From contig JADJDJ010000001.1 of assembly GCA_016702745.1 (NCBI GenBank), positions 868,001-932,000 of the forward strand: a DNA stretch of 64,000 nucleotides. The letters are read 5' to 3'. Origin of the DNA: Chitinophagaceae bacterium (GTDB taxonomy: Bacteria; Bacteroidota; Bacteroidia; Chitinophagales; Chitinophagaceae). The notes under the pieces are model-generated. The model made no database searches. It was given only the letters and a program-made list of their open reading frames with translations, and had not been told where the DNA came from. Position numbers and translations under genes: made by a program. Position 1 is the stretch's first letter. Each line of letters begins with the position of its first letter. Positions 1-7,957 of this stretch are shown here, piece after piece.

Positions 1-340
1 CATTACTGAACCTCAATGTAAAATACCTGATAAGGATCGCTCGTTTATCCGCATCGCTTAAGCTTTCCAGGCTGCGGAAACTTACCACCAGTTCTTCCTT
101 TTTGACGAAATCGGCAAATGAGAAATCCACTTTACTTAAGAGGTCATCGACCCATTTAGTAGCCCGTTCAACAGCACTTGCCGATGATAGCATCTCTGCC
201 TCGGTCATTTTGGCTTCCGCTTCCATCAATGCACGTTTGATTTTTTGCATCCCGTCGCTAAGCATCCGATCTACGTTGACATCTTCCGATGCCAGATATT
301 CCCGCGCCGATTGACTATCCCTGCTCTCATCTTCTGCCAT
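1..340 (-). CDS. Hypothetical protein, 3' end outside the window
   Basis: An open frame on the minus strand begins at ATG 338-340 and runs off the left edge, so only the first 113 residues are visible. They are acidic and rich in charged and alanine residues, suggesting a mostly helical soluble protein with no signal peptide. The start lies 21 nt after the stop of the sigma-like gene at 362-970, in the same frame and on the same strand, so the two are very likely co-transcribed and perhaps translationally coupled. I recognise no family. Its place behind a sigma-like gene makes an accessory or anti-sigma role possible, but nothing in the residues shows this. Confidence 0.6.
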   Translation of the reverse strand, partial: MAEDESRDSQSAREYLASEDVNVDRMLSDGMQKIKRALMEAEAKMTEAEMLSSASAVERATKWVDDLLSKVDFSFADFVKKEELVVSFRSLESLSDADKRAILIRYFTLRFSN

Positions 341-361
341 TCGCAAAAGAACCGTGCGATC

Positions 362-970
362 TCAGACTTGCTTTGATTTTTTTTGTTGTCCATGCGGTTT
401 TGTTGCTTTAAAATAAGCCAACGCTCTATTCGCAATCGTTTTTAGTCTCCGGTTTGCATTGTCGTATTGACCAGGCTGCCATCCACAGTCCATTATTATT
501 TCTTCTCTAGTCATCTCCAAAATCTTGCCCATATATACTCTCTCCACTTCAGCATCTTCCTTCACTTTCTCTTCGATATACGTTTTCAATTCTTCGTAAT
601 CATAGTCGTCACTAAAACTAGCCTCGGTGTACGGCAATAAGCGTTCAGCGTAAGGGACACTATCATCGTCCCCATCATCATTTTCCCTGAAAATATCCTT
701 TGTCAGTTTATTTTCTTCACGATTCACATCGTTCTTTACCGCGGTACGCACAAGACTATACTTTAGATATTTCAAGAAATCCCCACGTTCAGGATTATAC
801 TTTTCCGGGTTTTCGATGTGCTTTAAGATTGCTTCCATGGCATAATCATGCCCCTCCTTTCCTGCGTAAAAGGAAGGAGTGTCTTCTCCCCGGAACCAGG
901 TTTTACTTTCTGCCCAGGATTGTGAGAAAGCCCGAAGTTTCAGATATATGTCCTGCCAGTCAATTTCCAT
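362..970 (-). CDS. Sigma-70-like protein
   Basis: This 202-residue protein has two parts that resemble short sigma factors. Residues about 40-80 look like region 2, with a helix around NPERGDFLKYLKY that recalls the conserved FDPERG-type segment of sigma-70 proteins. Residues about 140-190 look like region 4, with an EEI...N-RRLK pattern typical of a helix-turn-helix. The middle is very acidic and unlike a classical sigma. It is divergent from the ubiquitin-like operon starting at 1108 and is followed in the same frame by the gene at 1-340. It may direct transcription of the island, but that is inference. A phage-type or ECF-like sigma is the closest description; a non-sigma DNA-binding protein cannot be excluded. 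Confidence 0.5.
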   Translation of the reverse strand: MEIDWQDIYLKLRAFSQSWAESKTWFRGEDTPSFYAGKEGHDYAMEAILKHIENPEKYNPERGDFLKYLKYSLVRTAVKNDVNREENKLTKDIFRENDDGDDDSVPYAERLLPYTEASFSDDYDYEELKTYIEEKVKEDAEVERVYMGKILEMTREEIIMDCGWQPGQYDNANRRLKTIANRALAYFKATKPHGQQKKSKQV

Positions 971-1107
971 TTAATAAATGCATTCATACTGGTATATGGT
1001 GATGAGCAATGGCTTTTTGCAGGTCGTAGTAAAAAATATTTCTTTTACCGAATCTGCAAAACAGACTTGCTCATAACCATTATAAGGTATAAACAAATCT
1101 TAATACA
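971..1107. promoter_or_regulatory. Divergent promoter region with an inverted repeat
   Basis: This 137-bp AT-rich gap separates the minus-strand sigma-like gene from the plus-strand ubiquitin-like operon and must hold both promoters. TGAGCAA at 1003-1009 is matched by its reverse complement TTGCTCA at 1067-1073, an arrangement that could bind a regulator acting on both directions. I see no convincing TAnnTTTG box. Confidence 0.3.
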
Positions 1108-1623
1108 ATGGAAACAACAGTAGTAATTGATTTAGAGCAGTTTACAAAGGAAGGGAAAGTGCCGCCTCTTGGCCAGCGCTATAAGGTAAAGGTAGGTGAA
1201 AAAGAGGTCATTTTGGACAAGCAAATTGTAACGGGCAGGGAAATTTTTGAGGCTGCCGGTTATAAACCTCCAGAGTGTCACTGGCTTTACCAAAAGCTGA
1301 AGGGCTGTGATTTTGAAAAGATCGATCTCGACGAGAAGGTTGACCTGGCAAAACCCGGAATCGAGCATTTTGTGGTGAAACCGACTGAGGTATTTCACTA
1401 TTTCGTGGATGCTGAGCCAGAAACCACGGACCAAAAGCAGATGACCCCTAACCAAATCTTAGAAAATGCAGGAATTACGCCTGTAAAAGACTACTACCTG
1501 GTAAGGATCAATGCTGATGGGTCACAAGATTCTTTCATTGATAAAGCCGATACCCCGATCAAGATGGTATGCCCCGCTGTCAAATTCGTATCAGCTTTCA
1601 GAGGCGAAACCCCGGTATCCTAA
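1108..1623 (+). CDS. Multi-ubiquitin domain protein
   Basis: This 171-residue protein matches the prokaryotic multi-ubiquitin family: two consecutive ubiquitin-like units, residues about 1-92 and 95-165, each with beta-grasp-like strands around a helix (EIFEAAGYKPPE in the first, NQILENAGI in the second). The C-terminus reads RGETPVS, so there is no Gly-Gly tail, only one glycine five residues from the end. Such proteins are encoded with E2-like, JAB and E1-like genes, exactly as here: the E2-fold gene starts 4 nt downstream and the JAB-E1 gene follows. It is presumably the modifier or a scaffold of the conjugation system. The start codon is preceded by the divergent promoter region. Confidence 0.85.
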   Translation: METTVVIDLEQFTKEGKVPPLGQRYKVKVGEKEVILDKQIVTGREIFEAAGYKPPECHWLYQKLKGCDFEKIDLDEKVDLAKPGIEHFVVKPTEVFHYFVDAEPETTDQKQMTPNQILENAGITPVKDYYLVRINADGSQDSFIDKADTPIKMVCPAVKFVSAFRGETPVS

Positions 1624-1626
1624 CCC

Positions 1627-1995
1627 ATGGCAAAATCCGATTTTATAGATCAGTTGCAGGCTCTTGGGTATGCTGTCCAGGAGCCTGCAACCGGGTTTGT
1701 AGCGATAAGCTATGAAATACCGGTAGGAAAGTTTGCGGGGCAAAACGTAACAATGTCATTTCAGGTCGGCGACAGTTTTCCAATGGAACCACCGCCCGGA
1801 CCTCATTTTAACCCGCATCTATTACCGGTCACCGGTGGCGGAGGTTCGCATCCATTCGGAGCGATCCATAATAGTCCTTTAGGCACAACCTGGCAATACT
1901 GGAGCAGGCCATTCGCTGGTCATTGGAATCAAACTGATCGTACAGTAAGAAGTTATTTAGCTCATATCAGAAACTTATTTGCTACAATACCATGA
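1627..1995 (+). CDS. E2-fold protein, prokaryotic E2 family E type
   Basis: This 122-residue protein fits the Prok-E2_E group: a proline-rich centre (GPHFNP), a Gly/His segment (GGGGSHPFG), then WQYWSRPF and a C-terminal helix with RTVRSYLAHIRNLF. Family members occur beside multi-ubiquitin and JAB/ThiF genes, as here. The whole sequence contains no cysteine, so it cannot form the thioester that classical E2 enzymes use; it may act as a scaffold or use another residue. It starts 4 nt after the multi-ubiquitin gene and its TGA overlaps the ATG of the next gene (ATGA at 1992-1995), so the three genes form one translationally coupled operon. Confidence 0.85.
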   Translation: MAKSDFIDQLQALGYAVQEPATGFVAISYEIPVGKFAGQNVTMSFQVGDSFPMEPPPGPHFNPHLLPVTGGGGSHPFGAIHNSPLGTTWQYWSRPFAGHWNQTDRTVRSYLAHIRNLFATIP

Positions 1996-3491
1996 GAGAC
2001 TATAGTGTGATATTGACAGAAGAAAACCATCTTCAACTCCTGGAACATCTTATCAGAATGGATAAGCAGTAGGATCTTTGTTTTGCAACTTATTACCCAA
2101 GTACTGGTGATGAAAGGCAGACAGCAATTCTATCTGAAATCATATTCCCAATGGAAAATGACAGAGATATTCACGGGAATGTTGGTTTCATGCCTCAATA
2201 CTTTGAGAGGGCAATGAAGATCGCTGCCAATAAGAAAGAAGGTCTTGTGTTTTTACATTCACATCCAATACCAGGTTGGCAAGCGATGAGCAAAGATGAT
2301 GTTATCGCTGAATCACGTATTTCTCCAGCGGTAATGGGGGCAACCGGATTGCCACTTGTTGGTATGACTGTTGGCACTGACGGTGCATGGAGCGCCAGGT
2401 ACTGGCTAAAAGACAAAGAACAAAAAAGGAAGTATGATCGTTATTGGTGCGCAACAGTTAGAGTGATTGGTAAAAAACTAAGCATTACGTTCAATGATGC
2501 ATTGATGCCTCCGGCATTCGATTCAGCCAAACAGCTACGTACAATATCAGCATGGGGAAAAGCTACACAAGAAGATATATCGAGATTGAGAATTGGAATT
2601 GTCGGACTTGGAAGTGTAGGCAGCATAGTTGCTGAAATACTTGCACGTACAGGCATTTCACATTTTACGCTTATTGATTTTGATGCGGTCGAGGATAAGA
2701 ACCTCGACAGGCTGACAAATATCTTTTCCTCAGATATTGGAAGGGCAAAGGTTAAAGCAGTTTCAGACGGCATAAAAAGAAGTGCCACTTCACCGAAAAT
2801 TTTTATTGACGAATGCGAGTATAGTATTTGTGAGAAACAGGGTTATGAAAAGGCCTTGAACTGTGATATTCTTTTCAGTTGTGTTGACCGACCGTGGCCC
2901 CGTCAAGTCTTAAATTTTATTGCGTATGCTCACTTGATACCAGTGATTGACGGAGGGATACTGGTCAGGACAAATGCCTCAAACACGAAAATCATAGGGG
3001 CAGATTGGAAGGCCCAGACCGTAGGTTACGATCGTGCTTGTCTTGAATGTACAGGTCAATATAAATCAGAAAATGCATCGCTGGAAAAAAGTGGAATGCT
3101 GGACGATCCTGATTATATAAAGGGAATGAATAAAACCCAGTTTCAGGATGCACATGAAAATGTGTTTGTATTTAGCAGTCATCTCGCATCTATGGAAGTG
3201 CTTCAACTGCTCAGCTTGTATATAGGGCCTTCAGGCGTAGCCGATGTCGGCCAACAGATGTATCATTTCGTGATTGGGAAACAAGATACTACTGTAAAAC
3301 ATTGTCATGAAAACTGCTTTTTTCAAACCATCATTGGTAAAGGTGACAAAGCCAGTGTGACTGTGTATGGCGATCACCCTGTTGCGGCGGAAGCCAGGAA
3401 AAAAAGAATGCCAAATACTGAGAAAGTACAAAACGGGTGGAAAGTTGCAATCGTCAGGTTTTTCGAAAGATTGTTCTGGCGAAAAAAATGA
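1992..3491 (+). CDS. JAB/JAMM peptidase-E1 (ThiF) fusion with in-frame TAG
   Basis: The natural start is ATG 1992, which overlaps the E2 stop; from there the frame meets TAG at 2070-2072 (codon 27) and then stays open to 3491. The uninterrupted part begins at ATG 2151 and encodes 446 residues. The N-terminal JAB domain carries the metal motif HSHP-x7-S-x2-D (HSHPIPGWQAMSKDD). A ThiF/E1 domain follows with the nucleotide loop GLGSVGS, then DFDAVEDKNLDR and CVDRPWPR. Cysteine pairs CLEC and CHENC probably bind zinc. The family joins deubiquitinase-like processing to Ubl adenylation. A start at 2151 would lose the first JAB strands, so the gene is either inactivated, read through, or carries a base error. 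Residue 27 lies about where the JAMM glutamate is expected. Confidence 0.85.
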
Positions 3492-3609
3492 AGGATATAC
3501 TAATTTTTTGGGTATTACTGAAAGGCTGTACTGTTGTGGATTTCGTCCAATAAACTGTGAATAATCTGTGTATATAATTGCGAAATAAATTAGTATCATT
3601 TTTGTAAAT

Positions 3610-4444
3610 TTGGAGACGATATTGGAGAATTACAGCGACTATAAAATCTGTATCCCTGTTGGACTTATCAGGTACGTAATCCGCGAAAAACTCGGAAAGG
3701 CATTCGCCTTATTCATTTACTTAAAGTGTCATTCAAGCGGTAAGGTTCACGAAGATTCACCACTGTTCTTGTCAGCGCCTACTATGCTTGGCATTAAGGA
3801 CCAGCGAACATTCCATAGCTACTTGTCAAAATTGCAAGGACTGAATTGGGTGGGCTATAATGTCAGGTCACGTTATTATTTTATTCGTGGTTTCGATTTT
3901 ATCCGAAAGTCGCTGCATTTGAAAAGCCGAAAGGCAGCAATTTTGACCATAGAGAAATTGATCTGTTCGCAAACGGATTCTTGCAAGGGTATTAATCTGC
4001 GAAAGAATAAAAGCACAGCAATATTATTGGGAAGTATCACCACGGAGGCAGGCAAAATTCGCCACCAAGACACTGGGAGTGGCCAACCAAAATTTTCCTG
4101 CTTCCGATGCCTCCCGACCACCATATTATGGATTATCCAATAAGGCCATTGCGGAATTACTTAATTGTAAGATGACCCGTGCCTGTGAATTAAAGCAGCA
4201 AGCTGAGTCGGGTGGGTACCTGAGAATAAAAAAGCATTTTGAAGTGATTGCTAGGTTGCCGAAGCCGGATTTTATGATTAAGAAGACAATCGCTGCCAAT
4301 CATCCAGAGCTGGGAAAAAGAATCCGATTTCGTGCCAGGCGAATCCGGAAACAGACGGTGATCGAAGTCCTTAGACAATTGCACGATGAAATTTTGCCGC
4401 AAATTGGATTTAAGAATATCAAGCGGTTTATTAAGATAAAATGA
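3610..4444 (+). CDS. Putative DNA-binding protein, frameshifted
   Basis: Two overlapping frames appear to be one gene. The first (3610-4143) starts at TTG and holds a winged-helix-like segment (PTMLGIKDQRTFHSYLSKL); the second (4079-4444) continues with another helix-turn-helix-like stretch (LSNKAIAELLNCKMTRACEL) and a basic C-terminus. The tail of the first frame after about 4050 has no sensible composition, while the second frame reads well upstream of its GTG, so a one-base shift lies near 4000-4060. The arrangement recalls replication-initiation or regulatory proteins of mobile elements, but I do not recognise a named family. A TAAATTTG string at 3605-3612 overlaps the TTG start, so the true start may lie further downstream. 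Confidence 0.5.
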
Positions 4445-4674
4445 AGTGGGTATGACCGGCCAAATTTTTTTCGAAAATGTCGCGCGGAGAATTTTGTGCA
4501 GAATTCGCACTTTTTTTATTCTCTTTTGCACAAAAAGTGAGAGAAAGGGATTGTTTGGATGGAAGGGAACACCTCAATCCAGTTCTCCAGTTCTAGCAGC
4601 CAACCCTACGAAACCCTTAGGTATCCCAGCTTATTAAGTTTCGCTTTTTTGCATGACAACTAATATGTCTTTTT

Positions 4675-5526
4675 ATGAAGAACAACATTACTCGAAAAGC
4701 AATAATTGTAGGCGCGCCCGGTGGCGGTCATACTAAGTACTTACCAGGCGTACTGCCGGACATAGCGGCAGTTCCTGAGTTTCTACGCTCCTCTCGCGGT
4801 GGGAGGTGGCATGCTCATGAGATCGCTGTATTGAACGATCCTACTGCTGAAGAGTTAGTACTTACAGCTCAGGCTGCATGTGCAGATTACCTGTTTATCT
4901 ATTTCAGCGGACATGGATATACCGATGCACATTCAGGTTCAAGGATGCTTTGCTGCAAGAATGGAGCAGTCGCAGATATTGCGCTACTTCAGGGCAGGTC
5001 GCCAAGGATGTTCTTAGCTACCGATGTATGCCGTACACTTCTTGGGGAAGCTATTGGAAGCATACCCCTCCCAAGTGGAGACTATTTTGACTTCACAGGC
5101 GAACAATCTGTAGCTCGGGAAATATTTGACCGGGCCATTTTAGACTTACCTGCGGGCATAACTATTCTGCATAGCACACGACCCGGACTTAAAGCATCCG
5201 ACAACAGAGATGGTGGTGTTTTTACACAAGCCCTTTTGCATGTCGGGAGCCATATGGTTATTGGGAAAGGTCATCAGCTTGTAAACATTGAACAAGTCCT
5301 TTATCATATTCCGCACGTGTTGGCAAAGCGAGGTAACTCGCAGCAACCAGATCTGATTCGGCTAAGTGGAAATCTAAATGTGCCGTTTGCGATTGCCATG
5401 CCAGCTCCGAAAGAGGTGGAGGTACAAGCTCACACTAACAAAATTGCGACTTCTGATAATGGGGAAGGAGGTTTGCTATGGGCATTGGGTATACTTGTCT
5501 TTGCTGCCTTTGTCATCAATTCATAA
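4675..5526 (+). CDS. Caspase-like (C14-type) protease with C-terminal anchor
   Basis: This 283-residue protein has a caspase/metacaspase-like domain: the catalytic His is His80 in YFSGHGYT and the catalytic Cys is Cys119 in TDVCR, each at the end of a hydrophobic strand. A short linker follows residue 240, then one hydrophobic helix (GLLWALGILVFAAFVI) at the extreme C-terminus, so the protease is probably tail-anchored in the inner membrane. Caspase-like proteases are frequent in bacterial abortive-infection and signalling modules. It lies downstream of the ubiquitin-like operon and 10 nt before the small Cys/His protein gene, with which it may be co-transcribed. Its substrate and trigger are unknown. 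Confidence 0.85.
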   Translation: MKNNITRKAIIVGAPGGGHTKYLPGVLPDIAAVPEFLRSSRGGRWHAHEIAVLNDPTAEELVLTAQAACADYLFIYFSGHGYTDAHSGSRMLCCKNGAVADIALLQGRSPRMFLATDVCRTLLGEAIGSIPLPSGDYFDFTGEQSVAREIFDRAILDLPAGITILHSTRPGLKASDNRDGGVFTQALLHVGSHMVIGKGHQLVNIEQVLYHIPHVLAKRGNSQQPDLIRLSGNLNVPFAIAMPAPKEVEVQAHTNKIATSDNGEGGLLWALGILVFAAFVINS

Positions 5527-5536
5527 ATGCATCGAT

Positions 5537-6025
5537 ATGGATAATCTTTGGAAAGCTCCGGGGATTCCACATAAAGGATGGGAACTCCATACAGTCATCG
5601 ACCTGGGTGAGGAAGGTTACTCCTTTGATGAATATGAAACGTGTATGATGTGCGGCCAGGAAAATATAAGATACGTACATATTGTATCTCACCGTGAGAT
5701 AAATGAAGATTACAGAGTTGGTTGTGTATGTGCCGAGAAGATGACAGGTGATTATGTCAATCCCAAACGAATGGAGACAAACCCAAGGAACCGGGCAACA
5801 AGACGTTCCAATTGGAAAAATGCAAACTGGAAATGGAGCAAGAAGGGAAATTTATTCCTGAAGAAAAGCGGCCATCTGCTTACTGTATTTAAGGATCAAA
5901 AGACCAATAATTTCAAATGTATAATAGATAATGAATTTGGAACGGTACTACACCCGAATATTGGTGCAGCGAAAACCGCTCTATTCGACAAGATGGAAGA
6001 GATGAAGGAAAAAGAAAAATGGTAA
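5537..6025 (+). CDS. Small putative zinc-binding protein
   Basis: I place the start at ATG 5537, 10 nt after the caspase gene stop; a longer open frame extends upstream inside that gene but is out of register with real coding sequence. The 162-residue protein has an N-terminal Cys/His cluster: CMMCG, then HIVSH, then VGCVCAEKM, a spacing that fits one treble-clef-like zinc site. A basic, Asn/Trp/Lys-rich middle follows, then a C-terminal part with GNLFLKKSGHLLTVF. Similar small CxxC...CxC proteins occur in accessory regions of many genomes without known function. The close linkage suggests work with the caspase-like protein, as adaptor or regulator, but that is inference. Confidence 0.7.
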   Translation: MDNLWKAPGIPHKGWELHTVIDLGEEGYSFDEYETCMMCGQENIRYVHIVSHREINEDYRVGCVCAEKMTGDYVNPKRMETNPRNRATRRSNWKNANWKWSKKGNLFLKKSGHLLTVFKDQKTNNFKCIIDNEFGTVLHPNIGAAKTALFDKMEEMKEKEKW

Positions 6026-6064
6026 TTCAAATATATTTTTATACCTAAATAAAACAACATACTT

Positions 6065-6781
6065 ATGAGCAATGCGGGGGAGCAGATTGTTGAAGTTATC
6101 AAGGAAAAAGAGCTCCAGAAGATATCAACCGATGTGATTGAAACTGTCCTCGATACTACCTTAAAAGAAGGAGTTTTTAAAGAACTCCCCATTTTGTCAA
6201 CCCTATTCGGAACCTATAATGCCGCCACGAGTATACAAGACAGGCTTTTCATTAAGAAAGTACTGACTTTTCTTTACGAGTTGAAATCAGTTCCACAGGA
6301 TGAACGTATTAAGCAGGTTATCAAAATCGAGGATGACCATAAGTATAAAACTAGGGTTGGAGAGAAGATTCTTTTTATCATCAATAAATGTGACGATATA
6401 GATAAGTCGGCTATGGTCGGTATCTTATTCAAAGTTTATCTGGAAAGCAAGATTAATTACGATGAGTTTCTTGCCTGCGTAAGTTGTTTAGAACGAGCTC
6501 CGCTTCCCGAGTTGATTAATTTTATTGAAGGGGATTGGGATGAATTAGACACCGATGGCGGCGGATCGGAATTGCTTTCTTATGGGCTGATGGAGATAAG
6601 GCTTACGAAGCCTGAGTTAAAGATCAATCATAATTCGCCCTACGATTTCCAGGATAAGTATGCTCCTTCAGAAGAAGAAGTGCTTGAAAGTAAAATCGAA
6701 CTAAAGGGATTCAAAGCACTGTGTTATGTAACGTACGTAGGAGATTTGTTAAGGAAGTATCTTCGGAACAACCAATCATAA
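6065..6781 (+). CDS. Hypothetical protein
   Basis: This 238-residue soluble protein has no signal peptide. The N-terminal 60 residues contain a Gly/Ala-containing hydrophobic stretch (LPILSTLFGTYNAATSI) flanked by charged helices; the rest is helical and acidic with a GGGSELL turn near residue 170. The pattern (short amphipathic N-terminus, then helical bundle) recalls small proteins found in toxin or defence loci, but I cannot name a family. It lies 40 nt after the Cys/His protein gene and 5 nt before the DUF2971 gene, so it is probably expressed with the latter. Confidence 0.6.
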   Translation: MSNAGEQIVEVIKEKELQKISTDVIETVLDTTLKEGVFKELPILSTLFGTYNAATSIQDRLFIKKVLTFLYELKSVPQDERIKQVIKIEDDHKYKTRVGEKILFIINKCDDIDKSAMVGILFKVYLESKINYDEFLACVSCLERAPLPELINFIEGDWDELDTDGGGSELLSYGLMEIRLTKPELKINHNSPYDFQDKYAPSEEEVLESKIELKGFKALCYVTYVGDLLRKYLRNNQS

Positions 6782-6785
6782 AAAA

Positions 6786-7424
6786 ATGAGTAATTCCACA
6801 TCTTCTAATAAACTGAACCGCTTTACAACTCTTCCTTTTACTATCGATCTGCTGAAGACGAAAAAGCTAGTGTTATTAAATCCCAATACATGGCCGGACC
6901 ATAACGATGTCGATATCTTACTGAATTACAAGGACAAGAAAAAAATTACTTCTATACTCGCCCTTTGCTTTACCGATGGGAGCGAAACCATTCATCACTG
7001 GACGGCGTTCTCCAACACCGAAAGCGGGGTTTGTATTGAGTTTGATAAAAAGAAACTATTGAACCACCTTGCCAGTGACAAACACATTAGACATCAAAAA
7101 GTTAAGTATCCCATTATTTCAAAAACCAGTAATGTGCTGGTGGATGATATCCCGTTTACAAAACGATATCCATATGAATGCGAACGAGAATACCGGATCA
7201 TAGCTGAGTTGGATGAAGAAAAACAAGTTTACCAAGTTGACATATCCTTGGATGCGATAGTAAAAATTACTTTGAGCCCAAAACTCCCGGCATCAACAGC
7301 ATTAAGCATCACAGAAGTATTAAAAACTCTCATTGGAGATACGCCCATTATCATTAATCATTCTTCATTGTTCAACAATGAGGAATGGATAGCTGGTTTT
7401 AAACGGCGGATGACAGTATTGTAG
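6786..7424 (+). CDS. DUF2971 domain protein
   Basis: This 212-residue protein shows the layout of DUF2971: an N-terminal RF..L stretch ending in LLNPNTWPDHNDVDI (usually FNDP.D), a central W-F segment with GVCIEFD, and the CEREYRI strand that usually reads EkEyRi. DUF2971 proteins are common in accessory and defence-associated loci; a function is not established. The start is 5 nt after the preceding gene, so the two form a small operon that ends at the terminator 7587-7612. It is the last gene of the accessory region before housekeeping genes resume. Confidence 0.8.
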   Translation: MSNSTSSNKLNRFTTLPFTIDLLKTKKLVLLNPNTWPDHNDVDILLNYKDKKKITSILALCFTDGSETIHHWTAFSNTESGVCIEFDKKKLLNHLASDKHIRHQKVKYPIISKTSNVLVDDIPFTKRYPYECEREYRIIAELDEEKQVYQVDISLDAIVKITLSPKLPASTALSITEVLKTLIGDTPIIINHSSLFNNEEWIAGFKRRMTVL

Positions 7425-7586
7425 TCGGTCGGATACTTTTCAAACTGTCATTTGTGCAGTTCAATAATCACACAATATTAGATTCCTGAGTTACGTAACA
7501 CTTTAATAATCATGCTGCAAAATCGACAATGCTCATAAGATCTTTCTCAAAATAGTTCGAAAATCGTTCGCTCGGGACCTCATCAA

Positions 7587-7612
7587 AGGAACGAAACCCG
7601 TTCCTTTTTTTT
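7587..7612 (+). terminator. Rho-independent terminator after the DUF2971 gene
   Basis: GGAACG (7588-7593) pairs with CGTTCC (7599-7604) around a 5-nt loop and is followed by eight T residues. It lies about 160 nt after the DUF2971 stop and would end transcripts of the accessory region. Confidence 0.7.
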
Positions 7613-7629
7613 ATTATTACAGCGGTTCG

Positions 7630-7647
7630 TCCCGATAGCTATCGGGA
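7630..7647. repeat. 18-bp palindrome, copy 1
   Basis: TCCCGATAGCTATCGGGA is a perfect palindrome and recurs exactly at 55792-55809 and 62213-62230, always outside genes. It is not followed by a T-tract, so a terminator role is unlikely. Confidence 0.8.
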
Positions 7648-7957
7648 CCGCTCGGGACCTCAGTAAAGTCGAAAGAGAAATATTTCGGGTTTTTTCTTCC
7701 CTTGTTTAATTCGATACTGACTTTTTCGTTACGATGAATATCAGCGTATCACTGGGCCAAGAAGGACGCTTTTACATTCGTAGTTCTATGGATCGGTTTT
7801 AAAATAATACAATCGGATAAACTAAAATCATTCCAGCGTCAATAAAGCAACTGGCATAATTGTAATCCCAAAGCAATACTTGCATATTGATGAGTAGGTT
7901 CAGTTCCGCCTGTCCCTTCATCATTCATCACTCCTTGTTCTTCTGTTCATCTGTTTT

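Larger units (their letters stand above)
7425..7957. other. Non-coding border between island and housekeeping genes
   Basis: No open frame here has coding character. The stretch holds a terminator (7587-7612), an 18-bp perfect palindrome (7630-7647) shared with two other sites in the window, and a 14-bp direct repeat CGCTCGGGACCTCA at 7570-7583 and 7649-7662 that flanks them. The rest, 7680-7957, shows no recognisable element. It may be the right boundary of the accessory region, but I see no tRNA or integrase that would prove an attachment site. Confidence 0.5.

Noticed and set aside
102..314. Plus-strand open frame opposite the partial gene at 1-340
   Set aside because: The minus-strand frame has better composition and continues from the sigma-like gene; the plus-strand frame is its shadow.
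4446..4637. Open frame of 63 codons between the DNA-binding-like and caspase-like genes
   Set aside because: Composition is not coding-like, no ribosome binding site is evident and no family is recognisable.
7425..7957. Possible attachment site at the island border
   Set aside because: Direct repeats of 14 bp exist, but there is no integrase, tRNA or matching site at the other end of the island inside the window.
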